Shown: positions 1 through 9,335, counted from the first letter of the stretch. The stretch: 64,000 bases of DNA from Pseudomonas gozinkensis (GCF_014863585.1 NZ_CP062253.1:1638501-1702500), one strand, 5' to 3'. The notes: generated by a model from the letters alone, not told the origin. Numbers and translations are program-made.

Positions 1-19
1 CGTTGGCGGATACGGGCAT
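1..19 (-). CDS. Possible 5' end of a gene leaving the window on the left
   Basis: An ATG on the minus strand at 19 opens a reading frame (MPVSAN...) that runs off the left edge. A purine-rich GAGAG lies a few bases upstream and the preceding A+T-rich stretch could hold its promoter. Only six codons are visible, so nothing can be said about the product, and the start itself is uncertain. Confidence 0.3.
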
Positions 20-60
20 GGAAAGCTCTCGAAAATATAACGGAATAGGGTTTCGCAACC

Positions 61-166
61 TGTGGGAGCGAGCTTGCTCGCGAAAGCGGAGGCTCAGTCA
101 ATAATAGTGTTGAATCTGACGGCCTCTTCGTCGGATCGCCGCCCGGACCAAGCTCGCTCCCACAAT
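61..166. repeat. REPIN-type inverted repeat
   Basis: The outer arms TGTGGGAGCGAGCTTGCTCG and its near-complement AAGCTCGCTCCCACA face each other around a spacer of about 60 nt containing a CAGTCAATAATAGTGTTGAA segment. This is the common fluorescens-group REP doublet; it is extragenic, mobilised in trans by RAYT transposases, and it carries no gene. Confidence 0.85.
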
Positions 167-248
167 GTCCGGGGCTGACCGACTGGCATTGGGACAAGCC
201 TGACGTGCGAAAAGTCGTTACTATAAGCGCCTCTTTGCCTGCCTTGCC

Positions 249-749
249 ATGGACACCATGACCGAGAACGACTATCTGATCGCCTGGGGCCTTTACGCCT
301 TTGCCGCCGTGGGCTGCCTGTTGGTATGGATGCGGATGACCCGCTGGATGTGGCGCTGGCTGCGCGAGCCGCTGCGTGTATTGATGGCGGTGTTGCTGTT
401 CAGCCCGACCATCATCGACCCGGTGAAGGAAAAATTCGCCCCGGCCATCGCCATCACGGCGCTGGATCTGGCGTTCAAGGTGGGTAACAACGCCTGGCGA
501 GCGATTTCCGAACTGCTCATGTACGCCATGATCGCGTTCGGCCTGTACCTGATTTTCGTGCTGATTCGTTTCCCGATCGAGCGCGCTTCGAACGCTCGCA
601 AGGAGCAGGCCGAAGCTGCTCGCGCAGCGGCCCGTGCCGATGACGAACGTGACGCCGATCAACCGTTCGGCGGTGCAGGCGATGATCGATATGGCCGTCC
701 ACCGCTGCCGAGCAATCCGCAGCGTCGACGCGTCGAGCCGCGTCTGTAA
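249..749 (+). CDS. Conserved membrane protein of unknown function
   Basis: The product is 166 aa (or 163 aa from the ATG at 258; neither start has a convincing ribosome binding site). Hydrophobic segments are visible at about residues 10-27, 40-60 and 88-108, followed by a charged, Ala/Arg/Asp-rich cytoplasmic tail with a Pro/Arg-rich end. It precedes the glutamine amidotransferase gene by 16 bases in the same direction, so the two are probably co-transcribed. I do not recognise a functional family. It is an integral inner-membrane protein by composition; no catalytic motif is apparent. Confidence 0.75.
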   Translation: MDTMTENDYLIAWGLYAFAAVGCLLVWMRMTRWMWRWLREPLRVLMAVLLFSPTIIDPVKEKFAPAIAITALDLAFKVGNNAWRAISELLMYAMIAFGLYLIFVLIRFPIERASNARKEQAEAARAAARADDERDADQPFGGAGDDRYGRPPLPSNPQRRRVEPRL

Positions 750-765
750 TCACGAGAGTCCGCAC

Positions 766-1542
766 ATGTGTGAATTACTGGGCATGAGTGCCAACGTGCC
801 GACCGACATCGTGTTCAGCTTCACCGGGTTGATGCAGCGCGGCGGTCGCACCGGTCCGCACCGCGACGGCTGGGGCATCGCGTTCTATGAAGGTCGTGGG
901 CTGCGCCTGTTCCAGGACCCGGCGGCCAGCAGCGAGTCGGAAGTCGCCAATCTGGTGCAGCGCTATCCGATCAAGAGCGAGGTGGTCATCGGGCATATCC
1001 GTCAGGCCAACGTCGGCAAGGTCTGCCTGTCCAACACCCACCCGTTCGTCCGCGAACTGTGGGGGCGCAACTGGTGCTTCGCGCACAACGGCCAGCTCGC
1101 CGATTTCACTCCGATCAAGAGTTTCTACCGCCCGGTCGGTGATACCGACAGCGAAGCGGCATTCTGCGATTTGCTCAACCGGGTACGTGCAGCATTTCCG
1201 GAGCCGGTCGATATAGAAGTGCTGCTGCCGGATCTGGTTGCCGCATGCGCCGAATATCGCAGCAAAGGCGTGTTCAACTGCCTTCTCAGCGACGGCGACT
1301 GGCTGTTCTGCTATTGCTCGACCAAACTGGCGCAGATCACCCGACGCGCACCGTTTGGTCCGGCGCGGCTCAAGGACGTCGATGTGATCGTCGACTTCCA
1401 GGCCGAAACCACGCCCAACGACGTGGTCACGGTGATTGCCACCGAACCCTTGACCGAAAACGAAACCTGGACCCGCTACGAACCGGGCCAGTGGAGCCTG
1501 TGGCGACGCGGCGAATGCGTCAGCCAGGGCACGACCGAATAA
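766..1542 (+). CDS. Class II glutamine amidotransferase (YafJ-type)
   Basis: The 258-aa protein begins [10 protein letters not shown], so removal of Met exposes the N-terminal Cys nucleophile that defines Ntn-type class II amidotransferases. Further family signatures are [10 protein letters not shown] (about 37-46), GHIRQAN (about 76-82), the THPF motif and CFAHNGQL (about 105-112), which form the glutamine site. The ATG at 766 is preferred over an in-frame GTG/ATG 44 codons upstream because only this choice places Cys at position 2. There is no synthase domain, so the ammonia acceptor is unknown; members are annotated generically as glutamine amidotransferase. It lies in a three-gene same-strand run ahead of the DUF2937 gene. 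Confidence 0.92.
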   Translation: MCELLGMSANVPTDIVFSFTGLMQRGGRTGPHRDGWGIAFYEGRGLRLFQDPAASSESEVANLVQRYPIKSEVVIGHIRQANVGKVCLSNTHPFVRELWGRNWCFAHNGQLADFTPIKSFYRPVGDTDSEAAFCDLLNRVRAAFPEPVDIEVLLPDLVAACAEYRSKGVFNCLLSDGDWLFCYCSTKLAQITRRAPFGPARLKDVDVIVDFQAETTPNDVVTVIATEPLTENETWTRYEPGQWSLWRRGECVSQGTTE

Positions 1543-1554
1543 GGATTTCCCCGA

Positions 1555-2097
1555 ATGTTGCTCAGTTATCTACGGCTGGTGTTGTTTGCGGCGGGCCTGT
1601 TGATCGGTGTCCAGGTGCCGGGCTTCATCAACGATTACGCCAAGCGGGTCGAAGCGCACCTGATCGAGGCGCAGACCGGTCTGCGTGGTTTCCAGGGCAC
1701 CGCCGAGCAGTTCTTCAAGGGTGATATCCAGGCGCTGGTCGCCCACTATCGCGCCAGCGAAGACCCGGTGTTTCGCAGCGATGCCGATAGCCTGAGCACC
1801 TTGCTCAACCGTCAACTGGCGCTGGATAAACAATTCCAGGCGATGCAGGGCCCGTGGTACATCCGCTTCCTGCAAGTGGTGCTGGCCGCCGACCCGGACA
1901 TCCGCAAGGAAACCTGGAACGGTTACAGCTACCAGATCCTGCTGACGCCGGAAGCGATGATCTGGGGCATGAGCGGCGCGCTGCTGCTGTCGTTCGGTCT
2001 TGAATGCCTGTTCCGTCTGATCGACTGGGTGGTGCTGGGCGGCAAGCGTCTGCGTCAGAGCCGGCCGATCGAAGACCGGGATGTGCGCGGGCTCTGA
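1555..2097 (+). CDS. DUF2937 family membrane protein
   Basis: The 180-aa protein has an N-terminal hydrophobic segment (about residues 4-20), a soluble, mainly helical middle region (about 25-135), and a second membrane segment near 140-160 (AMIWGMSGALLLSFGLE), followed by a basic tail. This two-anchor layout with the FINDYAKRVEAHL start of the soluble part matches what I know of DUF2937. It starts 12 bases after the amidotransferase stop and presumably shares its transcript. Function unknown. A REP element follows at once, so this is probably the last gene of the unit. Confidence 0.8.
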   Translation: MLLSYLRLVLFAAGLLIGVQVPGFINDYAKRVEAHLIEAQTGLRGFQGTAEQFFKGDIQALVAHYRASEDPVFRSDADSLSTLLNRQLALDKQFQAMQGPWYIRFLQVVLAADPDIRKETWNGYSYQILLTPEAMIWGMSGALLLSFGLECLFRLIDWVVLGGKRLRQSRPIEDRDVRGL

Positions 2098-2100
2098 GAG

Positions 2101-2210
2101 GATCGTTCCCACGCTCCGCGTGGGAATGCAGCCCGGGACGCTCCGCGTCCCTCGCAAGCCGAACGCGGAGCGTCCGTTGAGGCATTCCCACGCAGAGCGT
2201 GGGAACGATC
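2101..2210. repeat. Nested inverted repeat (GATCGTTCCCACGC family)
   Basis: Outer arms GATCGTTCCCACGC and GCGTGGGAACGATC enclose an inner pair GACGCTCCGCGTCC / ACGCGGAGCGTC. The same architecture recurs at 23617-23719 and 58978-59089, and a minimal copy lies at 29896-29926. The right end abuts the stop codon of the convergent LysR gene (2209-2211). It sits between two converging genes and may act as a bidirectional transcription-attenuating structure. Confidence 0.85.
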
Positions 2211-3120
2211 AACTTAGAACGATGTAATCCTTGCCTACCTTGCGCGCATACCCCTCCAGCACCTGCTGACACAGCGTCACGATCTCCTCGACCCATTCCA
2301 CACCGACCCGCCACGACACCACCACCTGCAAATTCGGCGGGCGCTGTTCGATGTCGAGCAGGGTCAATTCTCCCCGCGCCAGCTCTTCTGCCACCAGCAC
2401 CGGCGGCAGCGCGCCAATGCCAAACCCGTCGCGCAACAGCCGGGTAATCGCCGACACTGAATTCACACAGTTCAACCGTGGCGCCAGCACGCCCTGGGCC
2501 TGCATCAAGGCCAGGATGTCCTGATGCGGCCGGGAGTTTTTCGAGTAGGTGATGATCCGTTCCTGCGCCAGGTCGGCGAGGCTTTGATAGTCGCGGTTGT
2601 AGATCGAGTTGCTGGCAACGATCCAGCCGATGGGATGGCTGGCCAGTTCCAGGCTGCGCACGCTTTCCTGGCGCACCAGATCGGTTTGCAGGATCAGATC
2701 GAGAAAGCCTTTTTGCAGCTGATCGCAGAGGTTCAGCGAGGTATCCGCCACCAGCTCGATTTCCACCCGAGGGTACAGATCGGTCATCTGCGCCACCAAC
2801 GGGCTGAGCCAGGTGTGAATCACCGTATCCATCACCCCGATGCGCACCCGGCCGACCTTGCTCGATCGAGTCTCGATCGACTGTTTCAGCGCCTGCATCG
2901 TGTCGAGCATCTGTTCGGCATAGTCCAGCACTTTCAAACCTTCGGGCGTCAGGCTGACGCCGCGTGAATCACGCAGAAACAGCTTCACCCCGAGCTCGCC
3001 TTCGAGCACCGCGATCCGGCTGGAGATCGAGGCCTGGGTGGTGAACAGCTTGTCGGCGGTCAGGCGAAAACTTTTCAGCCGGGCGACCCAGACGAAGGTT
3101 TCGAGAAACTTCAGGTTCAT
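2209..3120 (-). CDS. LysR-family transcriptional regulator (5-oxoproline locus)
   Basis: A 303-aa LysR protein. The N-terminal winged helix-turn-helix covers about residues 1-60 (LKFLETFVWVARLKSFRLTA, then TTQASISSRIAVLEGELG), followed by the effector-binding domain to the C-terminus. It is divergent from the MFS carrier and pxpABC genes, with 146 bases between the two starts, so it most likely controls them in response to 5-oxoproline or a related acid; that ligand is inference. Length is normal for the family. The stop codon lies at the boundary of a REP element, so the last few residues may differ from those of relatives. Confidence 0.9.
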   Translation of the reverse strand: MNLKFLETFVWVARLKSFRLTADKLFTTQASISSRIAVLEGELGVKLFLRDSRGVSLTPEGLKVLDYAEQMLDTMQALKQSIETRSSKVGRVRIGVMDTVIHTWLSPLVAQMTDLYPRVEIELVADTSLNLCDQLQKGFLDLILQTDLVRQESVRSLELASHPIGWIVASNSIYNRDYQSLADLAQERIITYSKNSRPHQDILALMQAQGVLAPRLNCVNSVSAITRLLRDGFGIGALPPVLVAEELARGELTLLDIEQRPPNLQVVVSWRVGVEWVEEIVTLCQQVLEGYARKVGKDYIVLS

Positions 3121-3266
3121 GGCAACAAATTTTTCTTATGTCTTGGGCGGGTTTTTATTCGTTGGACGCGACCGGGTGACGCACCCAAGAATCGACGCAT
3201 TCGGTTCCCACGATAGGCGTCGTCGGAGCTTCGAACAAGACCAATAAAAGCCTGCGGAGACATGCC

Positions 3267-4553
3267 ATGAGTGCGCCCGACACCCTCGACCTCCCCAAGA
3301 CTGCGGCCCGTCCAGGCCCGTTCGACTGGTATCGCAACATCAATCAACAGGAGCGCCGCACCTTCTGGAGCTGCAAGATCGGCTACGGTCTGGACGGCAT
3401 GGACACCCAGATGCTCAGCTTTGTGGTGCCGACCCTGATCGCGATGTGGGGCATCACCACCGGTGAAGCGGGTCTGATTCACACCAGCACCCTGATTGCT
3501 TCGGCCATCGGCGGTTGGGTGGCGGGGATTCTCTCCGACCGCATCGGCCGCGTGCGCACTTTGCAACTGACGGTGCTGTGGTTTGCCTTCTTCACTTTCC
3601 TTTGCGGCTTCGCCCAGAACTACGAGCAATTGCTGATTGCCCGCACCTTGATGGGCTTCGGTTTCGGCGGTGAATGGACGGCGGGTGCAGTGCTGATCGG
3701 TGAAGTGATCCGCGCCAAGGATCGCGGCAAAGCGGTGGGCATGGTGCAATCCGGCTGGGCCTTGGGTTGGGGTCTGACGGCGATTCTCTATGCGCTGCTG
3801 TTCTCGGTGCTGCCACCGGAAGACGCCTGGCGTGCACTGTTCATCCTCGGCATCGTGCCGGCAGTGTTCGTGATTTTCGTCCGCCGCCTGGTGAAAGACC
3901 CGGAGATCTACCGCGAAGCCAAGGCCAGACAAACCCCGGAAAGCCCTTCGAAGTTCTACGAGATCTTCGCCCCCGGCATGCTCTTCACCACGATTCGCGC
4001 CTCACTGCTGACCACCGGCGCCCTCGGCGGTTACTACGCGATCACCTCCTGGCTGCCGACTTTTCTGAAGAACGAGCGTGGCTTGAGCGTACTCGGCACC
4101 GGCGGTTATCTGGCGATGGTGATCATCGGTTCCTACGTCGGTTATGTGATCAGCGCCTATTTGACCGACCTGTTGGGCCGCAAGAAGAACTTCATACTGT
4201 TCGCCGTCGGCTCGTTCACCATCGTGCTGCTCTATACGCAATTGCCGGTCAGCAACGGCGTGATGCTGTGGCTGGGTTTCCCGCTGGGCTTCTTCGCCTC
4301 GGGGATTTTCAGTGGCATGGGGGCGTTTCTCACCGAGCTGTTTCCAACGCGGATTCGCGGCTCGGGGCAGGGCTTCTGCTACAACATCGGCCGGGCGCTG
4401 GCGGCGTTGTTCCCGCTGCTGATCGGGCTGCTCAGCCAGAAAGTGCCGCTGAGCGTAGGCATCGGTGCCTTTGCGGCGGTGTCCTACGGGGTGGTGATCC
4501 TCGCGGCGTTGAGCCTGCCGGAAACCCGTGGCAAGCAACTGGACGCGCAGTAA
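3267..4553 (+). CDS. MFS transporter, sialate/benzoate-type, linked to 5-oxoprolinase
   Basis: A 428-aa, 12-helix major facilitator. The loop 2-3 signature reads GGWVAGILSDRIGRVRTLQL (about residues 79-98), with the repeat version YLTDLLGRKK in the second half. The long N-terminal cytoplasmic stretch, the GLDGMDTQMLSF segment and the FGGEWTAGAVLIGE helix are typical of the aromatic acid/sialate carriers (AAHS/SHS groups). A GGAGA precedes the ATG. Fifty-odd bases separate it from pxpA, so it is probably the uptake carrier for 5-oxoproline (pyroglutamate) or a close carboxylate. The substrate is inferred only from the operon. Confidence 0.88.
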   Translation: MSAPDTLDLPKTAARPGPFDWYRNINQQERRTFWSCKIGYGLDGMDTQMLSFVVPTLIAMWGITTGEAGLIHTSTLIASAIGGWVAGILSDRIGRVRTLQLTVLWFAFFTFLCGFAQNYEQLLIARTLMGFGFGGEWTAGAVLIGEVIRAKDRGKAVGMVQSGWALGWGLTAILYALLFSVLPPEDAWRALFILGIVPAVFVIFVRRLVKDPEIYREAKARQTPESPSKFYEIFAPGMLFTTIRASLLTTGALGGYYAITSWLPTFLKNERGLSVLGTGGYLAMVIIGSYVGYVISAYLTDLLGRKKNFILFAVGSFTIVLLYTQLPVSNGVMLWLGFPLGFFASGIFSGMGAFLTELFPTRIRGSGQGFCYNIGRALAALFPLLIGLLSQKVPLSVGIGAFAAVSYGVVILAALSLPETRGKQLDAQ

Positions 4554-4619
4554 CTGATAACCTGCGGGACACTGTCTGTCCCACGGCAAAAAAAGAAAAG
4601 AACTACAGGAGTGTTCACC

Positions 4620-5372
4620 GTGAGCCGCCTGCTATTGAACTGTGACATCGGCGAGAGCTTCGGCAACTGGACCATGGGTCTGGACGCGGAAGTCATGCCC
4701 TTCATCGATTGCGCCAACATTGCCTGCGGCTTCCACGCTGGCGACCCGGGCATCATGCGCAAGACCGTCAGCCTGGCCCTGAGCCACGGCGTGCAGATCG
4801 GCGCGCATCCGGCCTATCAGGATCTGGTGGGTTTCGGCCGACGTTCCATGGCTTACACCGCCCAGGAACTGCAAGACATCCTGCATTACCAGATCGGCGC
4901 CCTCGACGGCATTTGCCGTGCCCAGGGTGGCAAAGTCAGTTACGTCAAACCCCACGGCGCGATGTACAACGACATGATGGCCAATCCGGCACAGCTGCGG
5001 GCAGTGATTCAGGCCGTCGCGGCGTACGACCGCAGCCTGCCGCTGATGTTGATGGCCACCCGCGACAACACGGCCGCGCAACAGCTCGGTGACGAATACG
5101 GCGTGACCCTGTGGTTCGAAGCCTTCGCCGACCGCGCCTACGACAGCGCTGGCCGACTGGTCTCGCGGCAACTGCCGGGCGCGGTGCATCACGACGCCGA
5201 AACCATCATCGGGCAAGCGCTGACCATCGCCCGCGGTGACAACCTCACTGCCAGTGATGGCAGCGCACTGCACCTGCAAGCCAACACCTTGTGCGTGCAT
5301 GGCGACAACGCCAGTTCGGTTGCGGCCGTGCAGCGCATTCGTCAGGCCTTGAACGAGCAGAGCGCGCCATGA
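4620..5372 (+). CDS. pxpA: 5-oxoprolinase subunit A (LamB/YcsF family)
   Basis: A 250-aa member of the LamB/YcsF family, one of the three subunits of the prokaryotic ATP-dependent 5-oxoprolinase that opens pyroglutamate to glutamate. The start [14 protein letters not shown], the [12 protein letters not shown] motif (about 35-46), the [15 protein letters not shown] region and [11 protein letters not shown] (about 102-112) are diagnostic. I chose GTG 4620 over the in-frame GTG 4611 because AGGAG at 4607-4611 sits eight bases upstream of 4620, and because homologues begin MSRLLLNCD. Its stop overlaps the pxpB start by four bases. Confidence 0.93.
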   Translation: MSRLLLNCDIGESFGNWTMGLDAEVMPFIDCANIACGFHAGDPGIMRKTVSLALSHGVQIGAHPAYQDLVGFGRRSMAYTAQELQDILHYQIGALDGICRAQGGKVSYVKPHGAMYNDMMANPAQLRAVIQAVAAYDRSLPLMLMATRDNTAAQQLGDEYGVTLWFEAFADRAYDSAGRLVSRQLPGAVHHDAETIIGQALTIARGDNLTASDGSALHLQANTLCVHGDNASSVAAVQRIRQALNEQSAP

Positions 5373-6073
5373 ATCCGCGGGTGGAAGTGGTGGCGCTGGA
5401 TTGCCTGATGCTGCGCCTGTTCGATGAAATCGCCGAAGCCAACATGCCGTGGATGCTCGCCGCCAGTGAGCGGTTGCGCGCGGTGTTCGGCGAGCATCTG
5501 ATCGATCTGGTGCCGTCGTACACCACGTTGATGGTGCATTACGATCTGACGGCATTGAGTCCGAATCAGGCCCGGGAGTTGATCGCCGAAGCGCTGATCG
5601 ACCTGTCGCCGAATGCGCGCACCGGTGGCCAGTGTCACGTGTTGCCGGTTTGGTACGACCTTAGCGTCGGACCGGAATTGAGCCTGCTGTCGCAACGCAG
5701 CGGTTTGGCGGTGGAAGAAGTGATCCGCCGCCACAGCGCTCGCGAGTATCAGGTGTTCGCGCTGGGATTCGCGCCGGGGTTTGCCTTCATGGGGCTGGTG
5801 GAAGAAGTCCTCGCAGCACCGCGTCTGAATACCCCACGCAAGAAAGTTGCCGCCGGCAGCGTCGGCATCGCCGAGCGGCAGACGGCCGCGTATCCGGTGG
5901 TGTCTCCCGGTGGCTGGAACCTGATCGGTCGCACACCGGCAAAACTTTTCGACCGTGAGCGCGACGGCTATAGCCTGATGCAGCCCGGCGACACCGTGCG
6001 TTTCGAAGCGGTGAGCCATGCCGAATTCATCCGTCTGGGCGGTGACGACACGCCTCTGGAGGCCCTGGCATGA
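5369..6073 (+). CDS. pxpB: 5-oxoprolinase subunit B (KipI family)
   Basis: A 234-aa KipI/PxpB protein. Visible family features are the [10 protein letters not shown] segment, HVLPVWYD, the run [16 protein letters not shown], the [19 protein letters not shown] segment and [19 protein letters not shown], followed by [10 protein letters not shown]. With PxpA and PxpC it forms the ATP-dependent 5-oxoprolinase. It overlaps pxpA by ATGA at 5369-5372 and pxpC by ATGA at 6070-6073, so all three are translationally coupled, in line with a stoichiometric complex. Confidence 0.93.
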   Translation: MNPRVEVVALDCLMLRLFDEIAEANMPWMLAASERLRAVFGEHLIDLVPSYTTLMVHYDLTALSPNQARELIAEALIDLSPNARTGGQCHVLPVWYDLSVGPELSLLSQRSGLAVEEVIRRHSAREYQVFALGFAPGFAFMGLVEEVLAAPRLNTPRKKVAAGSVGIAERQTAAYPVVSPGGWNLIGRTPAKLFDRERDGYSLMQPGDTVRFEAVSHAEFIRLGGDDTPLEALA

Positions 6074-6987
6074 GCCGACTGACGATTGAAGCAAGCACGC
6101 CGCTGTGCCTGTTGCAGGACGCCGGGCGGTTTGGCGTGCGCCATCTGGGCGTGACTCAGGGCGGCGCGGCGGACTGGCGGTCGATGGCCTGGGCCAACTG
6201 GCTGCTGGGTAATGGCCTGGGTGTGCCGGTGATCGAAATCACCCTCGGCGGGTTTACGGTGGTGGCTGAAGAAGATTGCTTGCTGGCATTGGCTGGCGCC
6301 GATCTTGGCGCGCAGATCGACGGCGAAGCGTTGGCACCGTGGCGCAGCTTCAAACTGGGCAAAGGGCAGACCTTGAAGTTTACCCAGCCTTTGCTGGGCG
6401 CGCGGGCCTATCTGGCGGCGCCCGGTGGTTTCAGTGCGCCGAAAGTGCTGGGCAGCAGTGCCACGGTGGTGCGTGAAGAACTCGGTGGTCTGGATGGTTT
6501 TGGTTTGCCATTGGCCAAGGGTACTTCGCTGAGTTATCAGGGCGAAACCCTGTTGGTGCGTGAGGTCCCGGCGGAGCATCGACCGGATCTGCACCTCGAC
6601 GCGCCGCTGGATCTGGTGTTGGGCGCGCAGATCGGTCAGTTCAGCGGGCAGAGCCTGTTCGATGCATTCAACAGCGCCTGGACGCTGGACAGTCGTGCCG
6701 ACCGCATGGGCATTCGCCTGTTGGGCACGGCGTTGCAATATCAGGGCAAGCCGATGATTTCCGAGGGCATTCCGCTGGGCGCGGTGCAGGTGCCGCCGGA
6801 CGGGCAGCCGATCGTGTTGCTCAATGACCGGCAGACGATTGGCGGTTATCCGCGATTGGGAGCGTTGACGCCGTTGGCGCTGGCTCGACTGGCACAGTGT
6901 CTGCCGGGGGCGAAGGTCAGATTGCGCCCGGTGGTACAGGATGTGGCACACCGGGAGCACATCGAATATCTGAAGCGCTTTATTTAA
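6070..6987 (+). CDS. pxpC: 5-oxoprolinase subunit C (KipA/biotin-dependent carboxyltransferase-like)
   Basis: A 305-aa PxpC (KipA family) protein. It shows the family start LCLLQDAGRFGVRHLGVTQGG, then ADWRSMAWANWLLGN, the GFTVVAEEDCLLALAGAD segment, RAYLAAPGGFSAPKVLGS, and the C-terminal DRMGIRLLG and PISEGIPLGAVQVPPDGQPI-like region (starting MISEGIP). It is the last gene of the MFS-pxpABC unit. The older name biotin-dependent carboxyltransferase comes from urea amidolyase similarity; in this pxpABC context the 5-oxoprolinase role is well supported. Confidence 0.93.
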   Translation: MSRLTIEASTPLCLLQDAGRFGVRHLGVTQGGAADWRSMAWANWLLGNGLGVPVIEITLGGFTVVAEEDCLLALAGADLGAQIDGEALAPWRSFKLGKGQTLKFTQPLLGARAYLAAPGGFSAPKVLGSSATVVREELGGLDGFGLPLAKGTSLSYQGETLLVREVPAEHRPDLHLDAPLDLVLGAQIGQFSGQSLFDAFNSAWTLDSRADRMGIRLLGTALQYQGKPMISEGIPLGAVQVPPDGQPIVLLNDRQTIGGYPRLGALTPLALARLAQCLPGAKVRLRPVVQDVAHREHIEYLKRFI

Positions 6988-7009
6988 CGCTAAAAGCATT
7001 GTCGGAACG

Positions 7010-7100
7010 CCGCCCGGAGCAAGCCCGCTCCCACAGTGTTCGAGATGTACACGAAATTTATGTACACCACCGATACCTGTGGGAGCGGGCTTGCCCGCGA
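7010..7100. repeat. REPIN-type inverted repeat
   Basis: Arms GGAGCAAGCCCGCTCCCACAG and CTGTGGGAGCGGGCTTGCCC face each other. The spacer contains GATGTACACGAAATTTATGT, which resembles the spacers of the elements at 49506-49596 and 60629-60720. It lies between the convergent ends of pxpC and the VWA gene. Confidence 0.85.
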
Positions 7101-7122
7101 TAGTGTCAGTACAGGCAGCCGA

Positions 7123-8301
7123 TTATTTGGACAGAAACCGCATCCCTTCTTCCAGCCCGCGCAACGTCAGCGGATACATCTGATCCTCGATCAGATCCCG
7201 CACGATATTGGTCGACGAGGTGTAGCCCCACGTATCTTTCGGGTACGGATTGATCCAGATGAGCTTCTTGTATTTCTCCATGAAGCGCTGCATCCACACG
7301 TATCCCGGCTCTTCGTTCCAGTGCTCGACGCTGCCGCCGGCCTGGGTGATTTCATAGGGCGCCATCGCGGCGTCGCCGATGAAGATCACTTTGTAGTCGG
7401 CGCCGTACTTGTGCAGCAGGTCCTGGGTCGACGTGCGCTCGGAAGTGCGGCGCATGTTGTTTTTCCACACCGATTCATAAATGAAGTTGTGGAAGTAGAA
7501 GTACTCCAGATGCTTGAACTCGGTCTTGCAGGCCGAGAACAGTTCCTCGCAGATCTTCACGTGGGCGTCCATCGAACCGCCGATATCGAACAGCAGCAAC
7601 AGCTTCACCGTGTTGCGCCGCTCCGGGCGCATCTGGATGTTCAGCAGGCCGGCGTCCTTGGCGGTGTGGTCGATGGTGCCGTCGATGTCCAGTTCTTCCG
7701 CCGCGCCCTGACGGGCGAATTTGCGCAGGCGGCGCAGGGCGACCTTGATGTTGCGGGTGCCCAGTTCCACGGAGTCGTCGAGGTTCTTGTACTCGCGTTG
7801 ATCCCAGACTTTCACCGCTTTGCCCTGGCGCTTGCCAGCGTCGCCGACCCGGATGCCTTCCGGGTTGAAGCCGCCGGAGCCGAACGGACTGGTGCCGCCG
7901 GTGCCGATCCACTTGTTGCCGCCGGCGTGGCGTTCCTTCTGTTCTTCCAGGCGTTTCTTGAACTCTTCGATCAGCTTGTCCAGGCCGCCGAGGGACTGGA
8001 TCTGCGCGCGTTCCTCGTCGGTCAGCGAGCGCTCGAATTCCTTGCGCAGCCAGTCTTCGGGAATCAGCGCCTGCAGGTGATCGTCGAGCTTTTCCAGGCC
8101 ATTGAAGTAGGCGCCGAACGCACGGTCGAACTTGTCGAAATGCCGTTCGTCCTTCACCAGGATCGCCCGGGACAAGTAGTAAAACTCGTCCATGTCGGCG
8201 AAGGTCACGCGCTGTTTCAGCGCGTTGATCAGGTCGAGCAACTCGCGCACCGACACCGGCACCTTGGCTGCGCGCATTTCATTGAACAGGTTGAGCAACA
8301 T
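7123..8301 (-). CDS. CoxE-type VWA domain protein
   Basis: A 392-aa protein with an N-terminal helical half (about 1-150), a Gly-rich linker (GGTSPFGSGGF, about 126-140) and a C-terminal von Willebrand A domain of the CoxE type (about 200-380). The metal-site motif reads LFDIGGSMDAH (about 236-246): Asp-x-Gly-Gly-Ser instead of the canonical DxSxS, a form common in this family. It follows the MoxR ATPase by 12 bases on the same strand. MoxR-VWA pairs act as chaperone-like remodellers that mature or insert cofactors into client enzymes. No client gene is adjacent, so the target is unknown. Confidence 0.87.
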   Translation of the reverse strand: MLLNLFNEMRAAKVPVSVRELLDLINALKQRVTFADMDEFYYLSRAILVKDERHFDKFDRAFGAYFNGLEKLDDHLQALIPEDWLRKEFERSLTDEERAQIQSLGGLDKLIEEFKKRLEEQKERHAGGNKWIGTGGTSPFGSGGFNPEGIRVGDAGKRQGKAVKVWDQREYKNLDDSVELGTRNIKVALRRLRKFARQGAAEELDIDGTIDHTAKDAGLLNIQMRPERRNTVKLLLLFDIGGSMDAHVKICEELFSACKTEFKHLEYFYFHNFIYESVWKNNMRRTSERTSTQDLLHKYGADYKVIFIGDAAMAPYEITQAGGSVEHWNEEPGYVWMQRFMEKYKKLIWINPYPKDTWGYTSSTNIVRDLIEDQMYPLTLRGLEEGMRFLSK

Positions 8302-8313
8302 GGCATCAGCCTC

Positions 8314-9159
8314 TTAGCGGGTGCCGCGACGGCTCATGAACGCCAGGCGCTCAAGCAGTTGCACGTCCTGTTCGTTCTTCACCAGCGCGCCGGCCAGCGG
8401 CGGAATGGCTTTGGTCGGATCGCGTTCGCGCAGCACGGCTTCGCCAATGTTGTCGGCCATCAGCAGTTTCAGCCAATCCACCAGCTCCGAGGTCGACGGC
8501 TTCTTCTTCAGGCCCGGTACCTTGCGCACGTCGAAGAACACGTCCAGCGCTTCGCTGACCAGGTCTTTCTTGATGTCCGGGTAATGAACGTCGACGATTT
8601 TCTGCAGGGTGGTGCGGTCGGGGAAGGCGATGTAGTGGAAGAAGCAGCGGCGCAGGAAGGCGTCCGGCAGCTCTTTCTCGTTGTTGGAGGTAATGATGAT
8701 GATCGGACGCTTCTTGGCCTTGATGGTCTCGTCGATCTCGTAAACGTAGAACTCCATCTTGTCGAGTTCTTGCAGCAGGTCGTTGGGGAACTCGATGTCG
8801 GCCTTGTCGATTTCGTCGATCAGCAGGATGACGCGTTCTTCGGACTCGAACGCCTCCCAGAGCTTGCCTTTCTTCAGGTAGTTACGCACGTCGTGGACTT
8901 TTTCATTGCCCAGTTGCGAGTCGCGCAGACGGCTGACCGCATCGTACTCGTACAGGCCCTGATGGGCCTTGGTGGTGGACTTGATGTGCCAGGTGATCAG
9001 CTTGGCGCCGAACGATTCGGCCAGTTGCTCGGCGAGCATGGTCTTGCCGGTGCCCGGTTCGCCCTTGACCAGCAGCGGCCGCTCCAGGGTGATGGCGGCG
9101 TTGACCGCCAGCTTCAGGTCATCGGTGGCGACGTAGGCCTGGGTGCCTTCGAACTTCAT
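8314..9159 (-). CDS. MoxR-family AAA+ ATPase
   Basis: A 281-aa AAA+ ATPase. Walker A is GEPGTGKTML (about 36-45), Walker B is ILLIDEIDKAD (about 110-120), sensor 1 is IIITSNNEKELPDAFLRR (starting about 154), and the C-terminal lid carries TSELVDWLKLL. The DEIDKAD form and the insertion after sensor 1 fit MoxR ATPases. It is transcribed first in a two-gene unit with the VWA protein and should work with it on an unidentified client in the cytoplasm. Confidence 0.92.
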   Translation of the reverse strand: MKFEGTQAYVATDDLKLAVNAAITLERPLLVKGEPGTGKTMLAEQLAESFGAKLITWHIKSTTKAHQGLYEYDAVSRLRDSQLGNEKVHDVRNYLKKGKLWEAFESEERVILLIDEIDKADIEFPNDLLQELDKMEFYVYEIDETIKAKKRPIIIITSNNEKELPDAFLRRCFFHYIAFPDRTTLQKIVDVHYPDIKKDLVSEALDVFFDVRKVPGLKKKPSTSELVDWLKLLMADNIGEAVLRERDPTKAIPPLAGALVKNEQDVQLLERLAFMSRRGTR

Positions 9160-9335
9160 CTGCTAATCCTCGAACGGTAACGCCGACCTGAACGGGCAGG
9201 GCGGGGGCGAAATAATCGGATGCCCGACTATAACGCGCGGCCCGGTCGACTGTGAACGCAGACGGCTTATTCAGTCTCTGAATGGGGCGTCACATGTTGA
9301 CTCGGTTTCGGCGGAGAGCGAGTTGAGCAAGTGCG

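Noticed and set aside
7036..9180. A 714-codon plus-strand frame opposite the VWA and MoxR genes
   Set aside because: Both minus-strand genes have full motifs; the plus-strand translation is compositionally odd and runs through a repeat at its start.
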